From DASVHS01 sp035468985 (GTDB lineage Bacteria > Acidobacteriota > Thermoanaerobaculia > Gp7-AA8): a stretch of DNA of 64,000 nt. Where the stretch lies: positions 62,001 to 126,000 of the forward strand of contig DATISF010000009.1 in NCBI GenBank assembly GCA_035468985.1, in the 5' to 3' direction. This document shows, piece after piece, positions 1 through 7,879 of the stretch; positions within the stretch are counted from its first letter, which is position 1, and each line of letters starts with the position of its first letter. Both the position numbers and the translations under genes were made by a program. The notes under the pieces were generated by a model, which was given only the letters and a program-made list of their open reading frames with translations, ran no database searches and was not told the DNA's origin.

Positions 1-69
1 ATCAGGACCATGGAACCTCCCCGGAGTGGTCGCAAAAGCTTAACAGCATGACGTGATAACCTTGTACTG

Positions 70-744
70 GTGTCGCGAAAAGAGCTCCTGGAGCGCGTCT
101 GCTCCGAGCAAATCATCGGCGTCGTCAGGGAAGACAGCGCCTCGGCCGCGCGGTCGGTCGCCGAAGCTTACGCGCGCAACGGCATCGCCATCGTCGAGAT
201 CACTCTGACCACGCCCGACGCCTTCGACCTGATCAGCTACGTGGTACAGAAATTCGGCGCGAATGACATCGTCGTCGCCGCAGGAACCGTCCGCAGCTCG
301 AACGACGCGGCCCTGGCGCGGCGCGCGGGCGCCCGCGTCATCGTCTCGCCGCACACCGATGTGCAGGTGATCGAGTACGCCGTGGAGAATGACCTCCTCT
401 CGATCGCCGGCGCGGCCACGCCCACCGAGATCATCCGGGCGTGGGAGGCGGGCAGCGACATCGTCAAGGTCTATCCGGCCCAGTACCTTGGCGGACCCGA
501 TTACATCCGAACGATCCGCGGGCCGATCCGCGACGTGCCGATGCTCGCCGGTGGCCCCGTGCCGCTCGACATGATCGATTCCTATCTCGACTCCGGCTGC
601 CTGGCCGTCAACCTCGGCCCGTCGCTCGCCGTTCCCGATCTCGTCCGCTCGCAACAGTGGGAAGAGATCGGACGCCGCGTCGTGCTGGCCACGTCGATCG
701 TCCAGTCGCGGAAGGATGTCCAGACCGACAGCTACGTCCACTGA
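70..744 (+). CDS. eda: KDPG/KDPGal-type aldolase (class I)
   Basis: A 224-residue protein of the 2-keto-3-deoxy-6-phosphogluconate aldolase family, which cleaves KDPG to pyruvate and glyceraldehyde 3-phosphate in the Entner-Doudoroff pathway. The motif IVKVYPAQ places the Schiff-base lysine at K133 and VEITLTTP places the general-base glutamate at E43, matching the family. The phosphate region AGGPVPLDM is also present. The position that is Arg in the E. coli VTLRT motif is Thr here, so the exact sugar acid (gluconate or galactonate type, or another) is open. It starts with GTG; the 69 bases before it hold no gene I can see. The next gene follows by 3 nt. Confidence 0.85.
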   Translation: MSRKELLERVCSEQIIGVVREDSASAARSVAEAYARNGIAIVEITLTTPDAFDLISYVVQKFGANDIVVAAGTVRSSNDAALARRAGARVIVSPHTDVQVIEYAVENDLLSIAGAATPTEIIRAWEAGSDIVKVYPAQYLGGPDYIRTIRGPIRDVPMLAGGPVPLDMIDSYLDSGCLAVNLGPSLAVPDLVRSQQWEEIGRRVVLATSIVQSRKDVQTDSYVH

Positions 745-747
745 CCG

Positions 748-1224
748 ATGCCGACCGCTTTACTCCTCCTCGCTCTCGTCAGCTCCTTCCCCTCGAACTC
801 CAAAACGTCGTGGATGACGCCTCAGGCGTTCCGCCTGATCATCGGCATGCCGCGCGCGGATGCGGTGAAGGCGTTGCTCGATTCGGGATGGTCGGTCAAG
901 CCGGGACGCAACAACGATGAGGTCGTGATCGACTACGCCGACGACAAGTCGCTCACGCTGGAGTTCCACGGCGAGCGGCTGCGGTCCATCCGATTCGAGC
1001 TGTTCGCCATCCTGCCCGAGATCCGCAACGCGTTCACCGAGCAGAAAGAGTTTCTGCGGAAAGAGCACGGCGCACCCAAGAGCACGGTCAAGTCGAGTTC
1101 CATCGTCCTCTACGACGACCGGCTGCCGAACATCATGGTCGTGCTCTCAGCGGACCCGAAGTCGGATTACGGGAAGAAGGGCGTCGGGTATCTCGCGGTG
1201 CGGTACTACGATCCCGTGAAGTGA
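748..1224 (+). CDS. Small secreted protein of unknown function
   Basis: 158 residues that I do not recognise as a named family. The first 15 or so residues (MPTALLLLALVSSFP) look like a signal peptide, so the product is probably periplasmic. The rest is a mixed alpha/beta domain with the phrase IGMPRADAVKALLDSGW, reminiscent of small periplasmic domains of the SmpA/BamE type, but this is only a resemblance. It begins 3 nt after the aldolase stop and probably shares its transcript. A short GC-rich hairpin follows at 1231-1246. Confidence 0.6.
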   Translation: MPTALLLLALVSSFPSNSKTSWMTPQAFRLIIGMPRADAVKALLDSGWSVKPGRNNDEVVIDYADDKSLTLEFHGERLRSIRFELFAILPEIRNAFTEQKEFLRKEHGAPKSTVKSSSIVLYDDRLPNIMVVLSADPKSDYGKKGVGYLAVRYYDPVK

Positions 1225-1230
1225 TGGAGC

Positions 1231-1246
1231 CCCGGCTTCAGCCGGG
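1231..1246. terminator. Hairpin between convergent genes
   Basis: CCCGGCT-TC-AGCCGGG is a perfect 7-bp inverted repeat between the stop at 1224 (+) and the stop at 1250 (-). There is no U-run on either side, so it may act as a 3'-end stabiliser rather than a classical intrinsic terminator. It belongs to the GGCT/AGCC hairpin family also seen at 18031, 28286 and 41366. Confidence 0.5.
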
Positions 1247-1249
1247 CCA

Positions 1250-3175
1250 TTACTGCGCGCCTGCGCCAGCCACGGCGGCCGGCGTTTCCTCACGCTTCAC
1301 GTACCGCTGCGTCTTTCCGTCGTAGACGAACACGCCTTCGCCGACGGTGCCGACATAGAAGCGGTCGCTGAACGGATCGGGCGCGATGGTCGTCACTTCC
1401 GTGTTCTGCGAAGGAAGGACGAGCTGCAGCCAGTCTGATTCGTCAGGCGTTCCGACGAGAATCTCGCGCTGCTGACGCGAGGTCAGGAAGAGCAGATGGT
1501 CAGAGCTGCGCGTCGAGCCATACACGGCCGCGTACTGCGCGTCGGGCGCGTCGGACGGAATCCATTCGCCCTCGTCATCGACGCGGCCTGCCTTCACGCC
1601 CTGCGCGCCGGCGACGAAGATGAACTGCACGCCGTTGACTGTGCGTACGGCGATCGTGCGGCCGGTCACCGGAACGTTCGTCACGGTCGACCATCGCGAT
1701 CCGTCGAAGACGGTGATGCCGGTCGCGCTCAACGCGAAGAGCCCCTTCTTCGCACCGATGTTGCCGAGAGCGATGTCCACGGTGCGGCTGTCCGAGCCGG
1801 CCAGGCGATACCACTCTTTCCCGCCGTCACGCGTGGTGAAAACGCCTTCGGAGGTCGCGGCGAAGAACCGGCTGCGGTTGAAGCGCAGGACCTTGTTGAC
1901 GCGGATCGGAAAGCTCAGCGGGTCGGCCTGCGTCCATTCCGCGGCGTCATCGCTGAAGAAAAAACCCTTCTCCGTTCCGACGACGTATTTCGGCGCCCCA
2001 TCCTCGGCCGGAGCGATCGAGATCGTGAGCACTTCCGGCAGCCGCGTCGTGCTGACCCGCGTCCAGCTCTTCCCCGCGTCGTCGGATCGATAGATGCCCG
2101 ATGCCGCTCCGCCGAATGCGACGGACGCAAACACCACGTCCTTGACGTCCGGATCGGGCACGATGGACGTGATCCGCAGATTGTGCAGGCCTTCGGACGC
2201 GCGGGTGAATGTCTTTGCCCGGTCGTTGGAGACGTACACGCCGTCGCCTTCGACGCCGAGGATCACGCGGTCGGGAATGGCGGGGTGAAGCACGATCGTG
2301 TTGACGACGAGCTCCTCGCTCGAGACGGAGTACCAGCTCTTCCCTCGATCATCGGAGCGATACAGGCCCGCCACCGATCCCGCGTAGAGCGTGTCGGGAT
2401 CGCACGGATCGATCTCGATGTCGTGGATGCGCCGGTTGTTGAATCCATCGCGGTACCGCGTCCACTTCTCGCCGCGATCGACGGTGTTGTAGACCCAGCC
2501 GCAGGTCGAGACCCACATGTCGTCGGGATTGTTCGGATCGAACGTGATCCCGAACATATCGGTGTCGAGCACCATGCCGTTGTTGATGCGGCTCCAGGTC
2601 TTCGCTCCGTCGTCCGTGCGCCATCCCTGGCGCCAGGTGCCGATGTAGATGCGATCGTGCGTGCGCGGATCGATCGCCAGCGACTCGACGTTCTCCTGAT
2701 CGGAAATCTTTTCCCACGACTCGCCGCCATCGGTGCTGCGATAGACGCCGGTCAGTCCGCCGGCGATGACGAAGCCGGCGTCGTTCTGATCGATGGCGAT
2801 GGCGCGGATCGACGCCTCTTCGAGCCCGTGGTCGCGCCGCGTCCAGGTCTTCCCTCGATCGTCGGACACGGCGATGACGCTGCCGCCCCACAGACCCCAG
2901 CACGCGGCCCATACGCGGCCGCTGCGATCGATGACCAGGTTGTCGACGACGTAGCCGGGAAACGGCACGCTGTTGCGCGGATTCGTCCAGCTCTTCGCTC
3001 CGTCTTCAGAGACGTACACCTCGCCACCGCTGGTGCCGAGGTAGAGGAGATCGGGATCGACGGGATCGGCGACGAGCGCACGAACATCCGCTCCGAACAG
3101 CCCGGCGCGCCGCCACTGCGCGGACGCCGGGATCGCCAGTAGTAGTAGGCCAAGAAAAATGAGGGATTTACGCAT
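1250..3175 (-). CDS. Secreted BNR/VPS10-like beta-propeller protein
   Basis: About 641 residues from the start MRKSLIFLGLLLLAIPASAQ, a clear signal peptide; an upstream in-frame ATG adds 13 residues that do not look like a signal. The mature protein is a series of propeller blades with repeated S-x-D-x-G-x-x-W (Asp-box/BNR) motifs such as SEDGAKSWT, SDDRGKTWT, STDGGESWE and SDDAGKSWT. Such YCF48/sortilin-like propellers are usually extracytoplasmic binding or scaffold proteins; no sialidase active-site residues are evident. It faces the 748-1224 gene tail to tail and stands alone on its strand, so its partner is unknown. Confidence 0.8.
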   Translation of the reverse strand: MRKSLIFLGLLLLAIPASAQWRRAGLFGADVRALVADPVDPDLLYLGTSGGEVYVSEDGAKSWTNPRNSVPFPGYVVDNLVIDRSGRVWAACWGLWGGSVIAVSDDRGKTWTRRDHGLEEASIRAIAIDQNDAGFVIAGGLTGVYRSTDGGESWEKISDQENVESLAIDPRTHDRIYIGTWRQGWRTDDGAKTWSRINNGMVLDTDMFGITFDPNNPDDMWVSTCGWVYNTVDRGEKWTRYRDGFNNRRIHDIEIDPCDPDTLYAGSVAGLYRSDDRGKSWYSVSSEELVVNTIVLHPAIPDRVILGVEGDGVYVSNDRAKTFTRASEGLHNLRITSIVPDPDVKDVVFASVAFGGAASGIYRSDDAGKSWTRVSTTRLPEVLTISIAPAEDGAPKYVVGTEKGFFFSDDAAEWTQADPLSFPIRVNKVLRFNRSRFFAATSEGVFTTRDGGKEWYRLAGSDSRTVDIALGNIGAKKGLFALSATGITVFDGSRWSTVTNVPVTGRTIAVRTVNGVQFIFVAGAQGVKAGRVDDEGEWIPSDAPDAQYAAVYGSTRSSDHLLFLTSRQQREILVGTPDESDWLQLVLPSQNTEVTTIAPDPFSDRFYVGTVGEGVFVYDGKTQRYVKREETPAAVAGAGAQ

Positions 3176-3225
3176 TCCCACCCAATCGAAGTCAGTTGTA
3201 CCACAGGCGGCCAAAGCAAGAACCA

Positions 3226-3291
3226 GTCCTCGGTCCTCGAGTCCTGGGGTCCGCGGTTCGTGGGTGGCTTGGGTCCGAGGCCCGAGGACTT
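3226..3291. repeat. Degenerate heptamer repeats with inverted symmetry
   Basis: Between the divergent propeller gene and galU lie degenerate 7-nt units: GTCCTCG twice, AGTCCTG, GGGTCCG, CGGTTCG, TGGGTGG, then GGGTCCG, AGGCCCG and AGGAC. The left end (GTCCTCGG...) is complementary to the right end (...CCCGAGGAC), so the array can fold back on itself. It is the most degenerate member of the heptamer family described at 14041, 42847, 44838, 49964 and 61856. Confidence 0.6.
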
Positions 3292-3309
3292 GTTATGCTA
3301 GCCCGCCAG

Positions 3310-4248
3310 ATGACCCTGCTCCGCACATGCGTTTTTCCCTGTGCCGGTTTCGGCACGCGTTTCTTCCCGGCGACGAAAGTCATCCCCAAAGAGATGCTCC
3401 CTCTCGTCGATAAGCCGATTCTCCAGTACGGGATCGAAGAAGCGCTGGCTTCGGGCCTGGACAAGCTGATCATCATCACTTCGCAGGGGAAGGAGTCGAT
3501 TCTCGACCACTTCGATCGCTCCCACAGCCTCGAGCGACAGCTTCGCGAGAAAGGCAAGAACGACCTTCTTGCCGAAGTGGAGGCGGCCGGGAAGCTGGTC
3601 GACCTCATCTCCATCCGCCAGAAAGACGCCCTCGGCCTCGGACATGCGGTGCTGAGCGCGCGGGATGCGGTCGTCAACGAACCTTTCGCCGTTCTGTTGC
3701 CTGATGACGTGATCCTCGCCGACGAGCCGTGCCTCAAGCAGATGCGCAAGGTTTTCGAGGACACCGGACGTCCCGTCGTGGCGCTGATGGAAGTTCCGGC
3801 GAGCGAGACTTCGCGCTATGGCATCGTGGCCGGCGACCTGATCGGCAAGCGCCGCTTCAAAGTGAAAGACATGGTGGAGAAGCCGAAGATCAAGCCGCCG
3901 TCGCATTACGCGATCATCGGCCGCTACATCCTTCCGCCGGACATCTTCCCGCTGCTGGCGAAGACGGAGCTCGGCGCCGGCGGCGAGATCCAGCTCACCG
4001 ACGCCATGCGCGACCTTGTCCGCCAGGGCGACTTCTACGGATACGTTTTCGAGGGCCACCGTTACGATGCCGGCGAAAAACTCGGCTATCTGAAGGCCAC
4101 CGTCGACTACGCGCTGCGTCACCCGGTGCTCGGCAACGAGTTCCGCACCTACCTGCAGGGGCTTTTTGGCGATGGAAAAGCGGCTCGAGGTTCCCGACCT
4201 GCCCGACGCGGTGCGGGAACTCGTCGGCGAGTGCGAGCTGACCGGTAA
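3310..4248 (+). CDS. galU: UTP-glucose-1-phosphate uridylyltransferase
   Basis: A GalU-type nucleotidyltransferase that makes UDP-glucose for envelope polysaccharides. The N-terminus shows the nucleotide-binding loop CAGFGTRFFPATKVIPKEML and the substrate region DKPILQYGIEEA, followed by LLPDDVIL and EKPKIKPPSHYAIIGRYIL. I use the ATG at 3310 (MTLLRTCVFPCAG); the ATG at 3295 is possible, and a TATGCT box lies just upstream at 3293. The family usually ends soon after the helix ending in YLQGL. Here about 26 Arg/Gly-rich residues follow, translated from another frame of the antitoxin gene, which overlaps galU by 77 nt. This suggests that the toxin-antitoxin insertion removed the original stop. 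Confidence 0.92.
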   Translation: MTLLRTCVFPCAGFGTRFFPATKVIPKEMLPLVDKPILQYGIEEALASGLDKLIIITSQGKESILDHFDRSHSLERQLREKGKNDLLAEVEAAGKLVDLISIRQKDALGLGHAVLSARDAVVNEPFAVLLPDDVILADEPCLKQMRKVFEDTGRPVVALMEVPASETSRYGIVAGDLIGKRRFKVKDMVEKPKIKPPSHYAIIGRYILPPDIFPLLAKTELGAGGEIQLTDAMRDLVRQGDFYGYVFEGHRYDAGEKLGYLKATVDYALRHPVLGNEFRTYLQGLFGDGKAARGSRPARRGAGTRRRVRADR

Positions 4249-4432
4249 GCGCACGCTCTTCGAGAGGGCGGGCCGTCCGGTGGCGCTCCTCGTTTCGTGG
4301 GACGAATACCTCGCTCTCCGCGAGACGGTCGACATCGCCAACGATTCCGTACTGCGGGAACGGATCGACGCCGCCGACGAGCAGATTCGCCGCGGGGCGA
4401 TGCTCCTTCCGGAGGATTTGTTTGTGGAATGA
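4172..4432 (+). CDS. RelB/Phd-type antitoxin
   Basis: An 86-residue protein with the typical short antitoxin plan: an N-terminal DNA-binding part (LTGKRTLFERAGRPVALLVS, then WDEYLALRET) and an acidic C-terminal arm (NDSVLRERIDAADEQIRRG) expected to wrap the toxin. Phd/YefM and RelB antitoxins neutralise a RelE-fold RNase and repress their own operon. I take the ATG at 4172; an in-frame TTG at 4166 would add two residues. It begins inside galU and its stop overlaps the toxin start. Assignment to Phd rather than RelB is uncertain. Confidence 0.7.
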   Translation: MEKRLEVPDLPDAVRELVGECELTGKRTLFERAGRPVALLVSWDEYLALRETVDIANDSVLRERIDAADEQIRRGAMLLPEDLFVE

Positions 4433-4667
4433 CCGGCTCCGCATCGCGGAGTCCGTGGAAGCGGAGTGGAAGTCGCTGAGCGGCGCGGAGCAGCAGATGG
4501 TACGGAAAGCGCTGGAGACGATTGACGAGGATCCGATCTCGGGCGTGCCGCTGTTCGAGCCGTTCAAAGGCCTGTGGAGCTATCGCACCGGACATCTGCG
4601 GATCGTCTATCGGATCATGCCGGACGCGCGCTTCATCGTCGTTCTCTTCATCGGACGGGCCGCATGA
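4422..4667 (+). CDS. RelE/ParE-superfamily toxin
   Basis: 81 residues with the RelE-like strand signature WSYRTGHLRIVYRI followed by a final hydrophobic strand (RFIVVLFIG). In this family the basic residues on these strands bind mRNA in the ribosomal A site (RelE) or the surface contacts gyrase (ParE); which target applies cannot be read here. Start: TTG at 4422, set by GGAGGA at 4411-4416 with a 5-nt gap; no ATG lies in frame nearby. It overlaps the antitoxin stop by 11 nt, and its own TGA overlaps the maf ATG (ATGA). The pair is thus embedded in a housekeeping operon. Confidence 0.72.
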   Translation: MWNDRLRIAESVEAEWKSLSGAEQQMVRKALETIDEDPISGVPLFEPFKGLWSYRTGHLRIVYRIMPDARFIVVLFIGRAA

Positions 4668-5248
4668 AATTCATTCTGGCGTCGTCGTCGCCGCGCAGGC
4701 GGGAGTTGCTCGCCTCGATCGGAGTAGTGTTCGACGTCGTTCCCAGTCATGTGCCGGAGGAACGGCAGGCCGGCGAGGCACCGGAGGAGTACGTGGCGCG
4801 CCTTTCCCGCGAGAAAGCGCACGCCGTTGCGGCGCGGCATCCATCGCACTGGGTCATCGCCGCCGACACGACCGTGCTCCTCGGCGATCAGCTCCTGGAA
4901 AAACCTCTCGATGATGCGGATGCCGAACGGATGCTTTCGCTGATCGCGGGACGCACGCACATCGTCTACAGCGGCGTGACCCTGCAGAACATCGAGCGCA
5001 AGTACCATGACACGCGCGTGGCCGAGACCGAAGTGCGCATGCTGCCGCTCTCCCAGCAGGACATCCGCTGGTACGTCGGCACGAAAGAACCGATGGACAA
5101 GGCCGGCGCTTACGCGGTTCAGGGCATCGGATCGATGTTCATCGACTCGGTCCACGGCAGCTATACGAACGTGGTAGGCCTGCCTTTGGCTATGCTGTTC
5201 CAGATGCTCCGCAAGGCGGGCGTGGATCCGTTGCGGATCTCGGAGTAA
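4664..5248 (+). CDS. maf: Maf-family nucleoside triphosphate pyrophosphatase
   Basis: A 194-residue Maf/YhdE/YceF house-cleaning enzyme that hydrolyses non-canonical or modified NTPs (dTTP/UTP type or m7GTP) to monophosphates. The hallmark N-terminus ILASSSPRRRELL, the metal site AADTTVLL and the motif KAGAYAVQGIG are all present. The start ATG at 4664 overlaps the toxin stop; an upstream in-frame ATG at 4574 would add 30 Arg/His-rich residues read from the toxin gene's other frame. The QGIG segment favours the dTTP/UTP-type subgroup, but this is an inference. Confidence 0.9.
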   Translation: MKFILASSSPRRRELLASIGVVFDVVPSHVPEERQAGEAPEEYVARLSREKAHAVAARHPSHWVIAADTTVLLGDQLLEKPLDDADAERMLSLIAGRTHIVYSGVTLQNIERKYHDTRVAETEVRMLPLSQQDIRWYVGTKEPMDKAGAYAVQGIGSMFIDSVHGSYTNVVGLPLAMLFQMLRKAGVDPLRISE

Positions 5249-5253
5249 ACGAC

Positions 5254-6783
5254 ATGTCATCCGCTGCAAAAATCGGCGCTTTCATGCTGATCATCCTCGG
5301 CGTCCTCGGATACTTCATTTTGAAGATCGAGGACGTGGACCTCCGCCGCGGCAGGGCCACCCGTCCGGTGAAGATCGTCTTCGACAATGTCGCCGGACTC
5401 GACGAGAAGTCGGCGGTGCGCGTGGCCGGCGTGCGCAAGGGAAAGGTCTTGAAAATCCGTCTGCTTCCGAACGGCAAGGCGGAGGTGACGCTCGAGATCG
5501 ACAACGACGTGCCGCTGCACTCCAACGCCAACGCCCAGGTCGCGGCCCTCGGACTCCTCGGCGAGAAGTACATCGAGCTCAATCCTGGAACTTCCGAAGC
5601 GCCGGCGACGTCGCCGGAGGCCACCGTCACGCTCCGCGGCAGCTCTCCGGCGTCGATCGATCAGGTCACGAACCAGATCTCGCTCATCGCCACGGATGTG
5701 AAAGCGATCACCGAGTCACTGCGCCACGCCATGGCCGGACCGTCCGGACAGCAGCGCCTGGAAGACATCGTCGATAACGTCCGCCAGATCACGGCCGAAG
5801 TCAGGGCGCTCATCGCCACGAACCGCGAGAACGTCGATGCGACGGTCAGCAACATGCGCGCGATCACGGCCGACCTGCGCGTCGAAATTCCGAAGCTCGC
5901 GGCCTCGATCGATCGCGTTGCGAATCAGATCGGAGGAACGGTCGGCGAGAACCGCGAAGACGTGCGAAAGGTCGTCGAGAACCTGCGCACGCTCTCGAGC
6001 GACCTCCGCACGACCACCGAGAATCTCAACAACATCACCGGCCAGGTCAAGAGCGGTCAGGGAACGGTCGGCAAGCTGATTTACGACCAGGAAGCGTACA
6101 GCCGCCTCAATTCCGCGCTGGGATCGGTGGAGAGCGGCGTCAACGAGTTGAAGAACACGCTCGGCCGTGTCAACCGGATCGGGCTCGACCTCGGACTCAA
6201 AGCCGACTACTACGCGGGGATGAACAAGCGTGAGGACGACGTCGAGTTCGGCAGCAGCTCGCGTTCCGCCGTCACGCTCCGCCTCTCCCCGAACATGGAG
6301 AAGAACCGGTTCTACAACGTGGAGCTCGCGGACGACCCGCGCGGACGGAAACGCGAGAAGGACACGATCACCACGACGACCGATCCGGCCACGGGACTCA
6401 GCCGCACCACCGTCACGCACGAGACGCGATTCGACCGCGATTACCGCATCTCCGCACAGGCCGGCTGGCTGCTCGACAATCTCGGCCTGCGCATCGGTCT
6501 CTTCGACAATACCGGCGGCGCGGGCGTCGACTATCAATTCAACCCACGGATCCGGCTCGTCGGAGAGGCGTTCGACTTCGGCAAGCGTTACGATCCGAAT
6601 CCGCACGTGCGCCTGTTCGGCGAATACACGCTGCGGCAGGAGAAGCCGAACACGCCGCGGATCTTCCTCACGTCGGGCGTCGATAATGCGTTCAACGACA
6701 CCGCGTTCACCTTCGGCGGAGGAATCCGCTGGCGCGACGACGATCTGAAGTATCTGCTGGGAAGCATCCCGATCCCCAAGTGA
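5254..6783 (+). CDS. MCE-domain (MlaD-like) protein with long helical region and putative C-terminal beta-barrel
   Basis: 509 residues: an N-terminal membrane anchor (IGAFMLIILGVLGYFILKI, residues 6-24) and one MCE domain (about 36-115) containing VRVAGVRKGKVLKI and LGLLGEKYIELNPG. A long predicted helical segment (about 125-310) rich in repeated DLR/NLR/ITxDL phrases follows. The last 200 residues are built of alternating polar/hydrophobic strands, consistent with an outer-membrane beta-barrel. MCE proteins form hexameric rings that carry lipids between membranes. Helix plus barrel in one chain would let this protein span the periplasm; that is an inference. No MlaE/MlaF genes lie next to it. 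It sits 6 nt after maf. Confidence 0.75.
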   Translation: MSSAAKIGAFMLIILGVLGYFILKIEDVDLRRGRATRPVKIVFDNVAGLDEKSAVRVAGVRKGKVLKIRLLPNGKAEVTLEIDNDVPLHSNANAQVAALGLLGEKYIELNPGTSEAPATSPEATVTLRGSSPASIDQVTNQISLIATDVKAITESLRHAMAGPSGQQRLEDIVDNVRQITAEVRALIATNRENVDATVSNMRAITADLRVEIPKLAASIDRVANQIGGTVGENREDVRKVVENLRTLSSDLRTTTENLNNITGQVKSGQGTVGKLIYDQEAYSRLNSALGSVESGVNELKNTLGRVNRIGLDLGLKADYYAGMNKREDDVEFGSSSRSAVTLRLSPNMEKNRFYNVELADDPRGRKREKDTITTTTDPATGLSRTTVTHETRFDRDYRISAQAGWLLDNLGLRIGLFDNTGGAGVDYQFNPRIRLVGEAFDFGKRYDPNPHVRLFGEYTLRQEKPNTPRIFLTSGVDNAFNDTAFTFGGGIRWRDDDLKYLLGSIPIPK

Positions 6784-6793
6784 CGGGCAGCAC

Positions 6794-7876
6794 ATGATTC
6801 GCACCGCACTCATCTTCGGCGGACGAAGCGCCGAGCACGACGTCTCGATCCTCTCGGCTCGTTCGGTGGCGGGCGCTGCGCCGAAGAGCCGCCTGGAGAT
6901 GATTCCGATCTGCATCGCCAAGGACGGCCGGTTCGTCTCCCCGCAGCGCAGCGCCGAAATTCTGTCCGGCGCGAGCAGCGAACAGGGCGACGCGGACTTC
7001 TCGTTCGAGACGTGGTGGCGCGCCGGCAATGCCGACATCGTCTTTCCGCTCATCCACGGAACCGGCGGCGAGGATGGAACGCTGCAGGGTTACCTCGAGA
7101 CGGTCGGTGCACCGTACGCGGGCGCCGGGGTCGCCGCCTCCGCCGTCGGCATGGACAAAGGGCACATGAAGCACGCTTTTGCCACGGCCAAGCTGCCCAT
7201 TGTCGAGTACGTGCTCGTCCTGGAGACCGAATGGCGTCACGAGCGGGACCGGATCACGCGCGCGGTCAATAACGCGTTGCGCCTCCCTTACTTCGTGAAG
7301 CCTGCCAACAGCGGATCGTCGATTGGCGTGACGAAAGTCAAGAGCGACGGCGATCTTGCTGCAGCCGTCGAATTCGCGCTGAAGTTCGACGACAAGCTCC
7401 TCATCGAGCGCGGCATCGACGCTCGCGAAATCGAAGTCTCCGTCCTCGGCAACGATCAGCCGGAAGCGTCGCTGCCCGGCGAGATCGTCGCCGGCCGCGA
7501 GTTCTACGATTACGAGGACAAGTACGCCGCCGATTCCCAATCGACGCTGACGATTCCGGCGAAGTTGCCGAAGGACAAGAGCGACGAGATCCGCCGGCTG
7601 GCCGTGGCCGCGTTTCGCGCAATCGGAGCGAGCGGCTACGCGCGCGTCGACTTCTTCCTGGAGCGGGGAACCAACCGCGCGTTCGTCAACGAGATCAACA
7701 CCATCCCCGGCTTCACGAAAATCTCGATGTTCCCGAAGCTGTGGGAAGCCACGGAGATCAAGTACTCGCGCCTGGTCGAGCGGCTCATCGAGCTGGGCTT
7801 GGAGCGGCATCGCGCCAGGATGGCCAGAAGGGATGGGGCGCTGGAGTGGCTGCGAGACGCTCGTAAGATTACGTAG
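6794..7876 (+). CDS. ddl: D-alanine--D-alanine ligase
   Basis: A 360-residue ATP-grasp enzyme that joins two D-alanines for peptidoglycan precursors. Motifs: IFGGRSAEHDVSILSA at the N-terminus, the substrate/ATP region HGTGGEDGTLQGYLE, KPANSGSSIGVTKV in the central ATP-grasp loop, and the metal-binding FVNEINTIPGFT near the C-terminus. The length fits the longer DdlA-type group. Start ATG at 6794, 10 nt after the MCE gene stop. The neighbours suggest an envelope-biogenesis operon (galU, maf, MCE, ddl). Confidence 0.94.
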   Translation: MIRTALIFGGRSAEHDVSILSARSVAGAAPKSRLEMIPICIAKDGRFVSPQRSAEILSGASSEQGDADFSFETWWRAGNADIVFPLIHGTGGEDGTLQGYLETVGAPYAGAGVAASAVGMDKGHMKHAFATAKLPIVEYVLVLETEWRHERDRITRAVNNALRLPYFVKPANSGSSIGVTKVKSDGDLAAAVEFALKFDDKLLIERGIDAREIEVSVLGNDQPEASLPGEIVAGREFYDYEDKYAADSQSTLTIPAKLPKDKSDEIRRLAVAAFRAIGASGYARVDFFLERGTNRAFVNEINTIPGFTKISMFPKLWEATEIKYSRLVERLIELGLERHRARMARRDGALEWLRDARKIT

Positions 7877-7879
7877 GTC

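Noticed and set aside
1496..3142. 548-codon open frame antisense to the propeller gene
   Set aside because: Arg/Asp/His-rich composition typical of antisense frames in GC-rich DNA; no ribosome site, no family match, and the opposite strand has a clear secreted propeller protein.
3196..3309. Longer galU start at 3196
   Set aside because: The extra residues are translated from the repeat region and lack family similarity; the conserved start follows at 3310.
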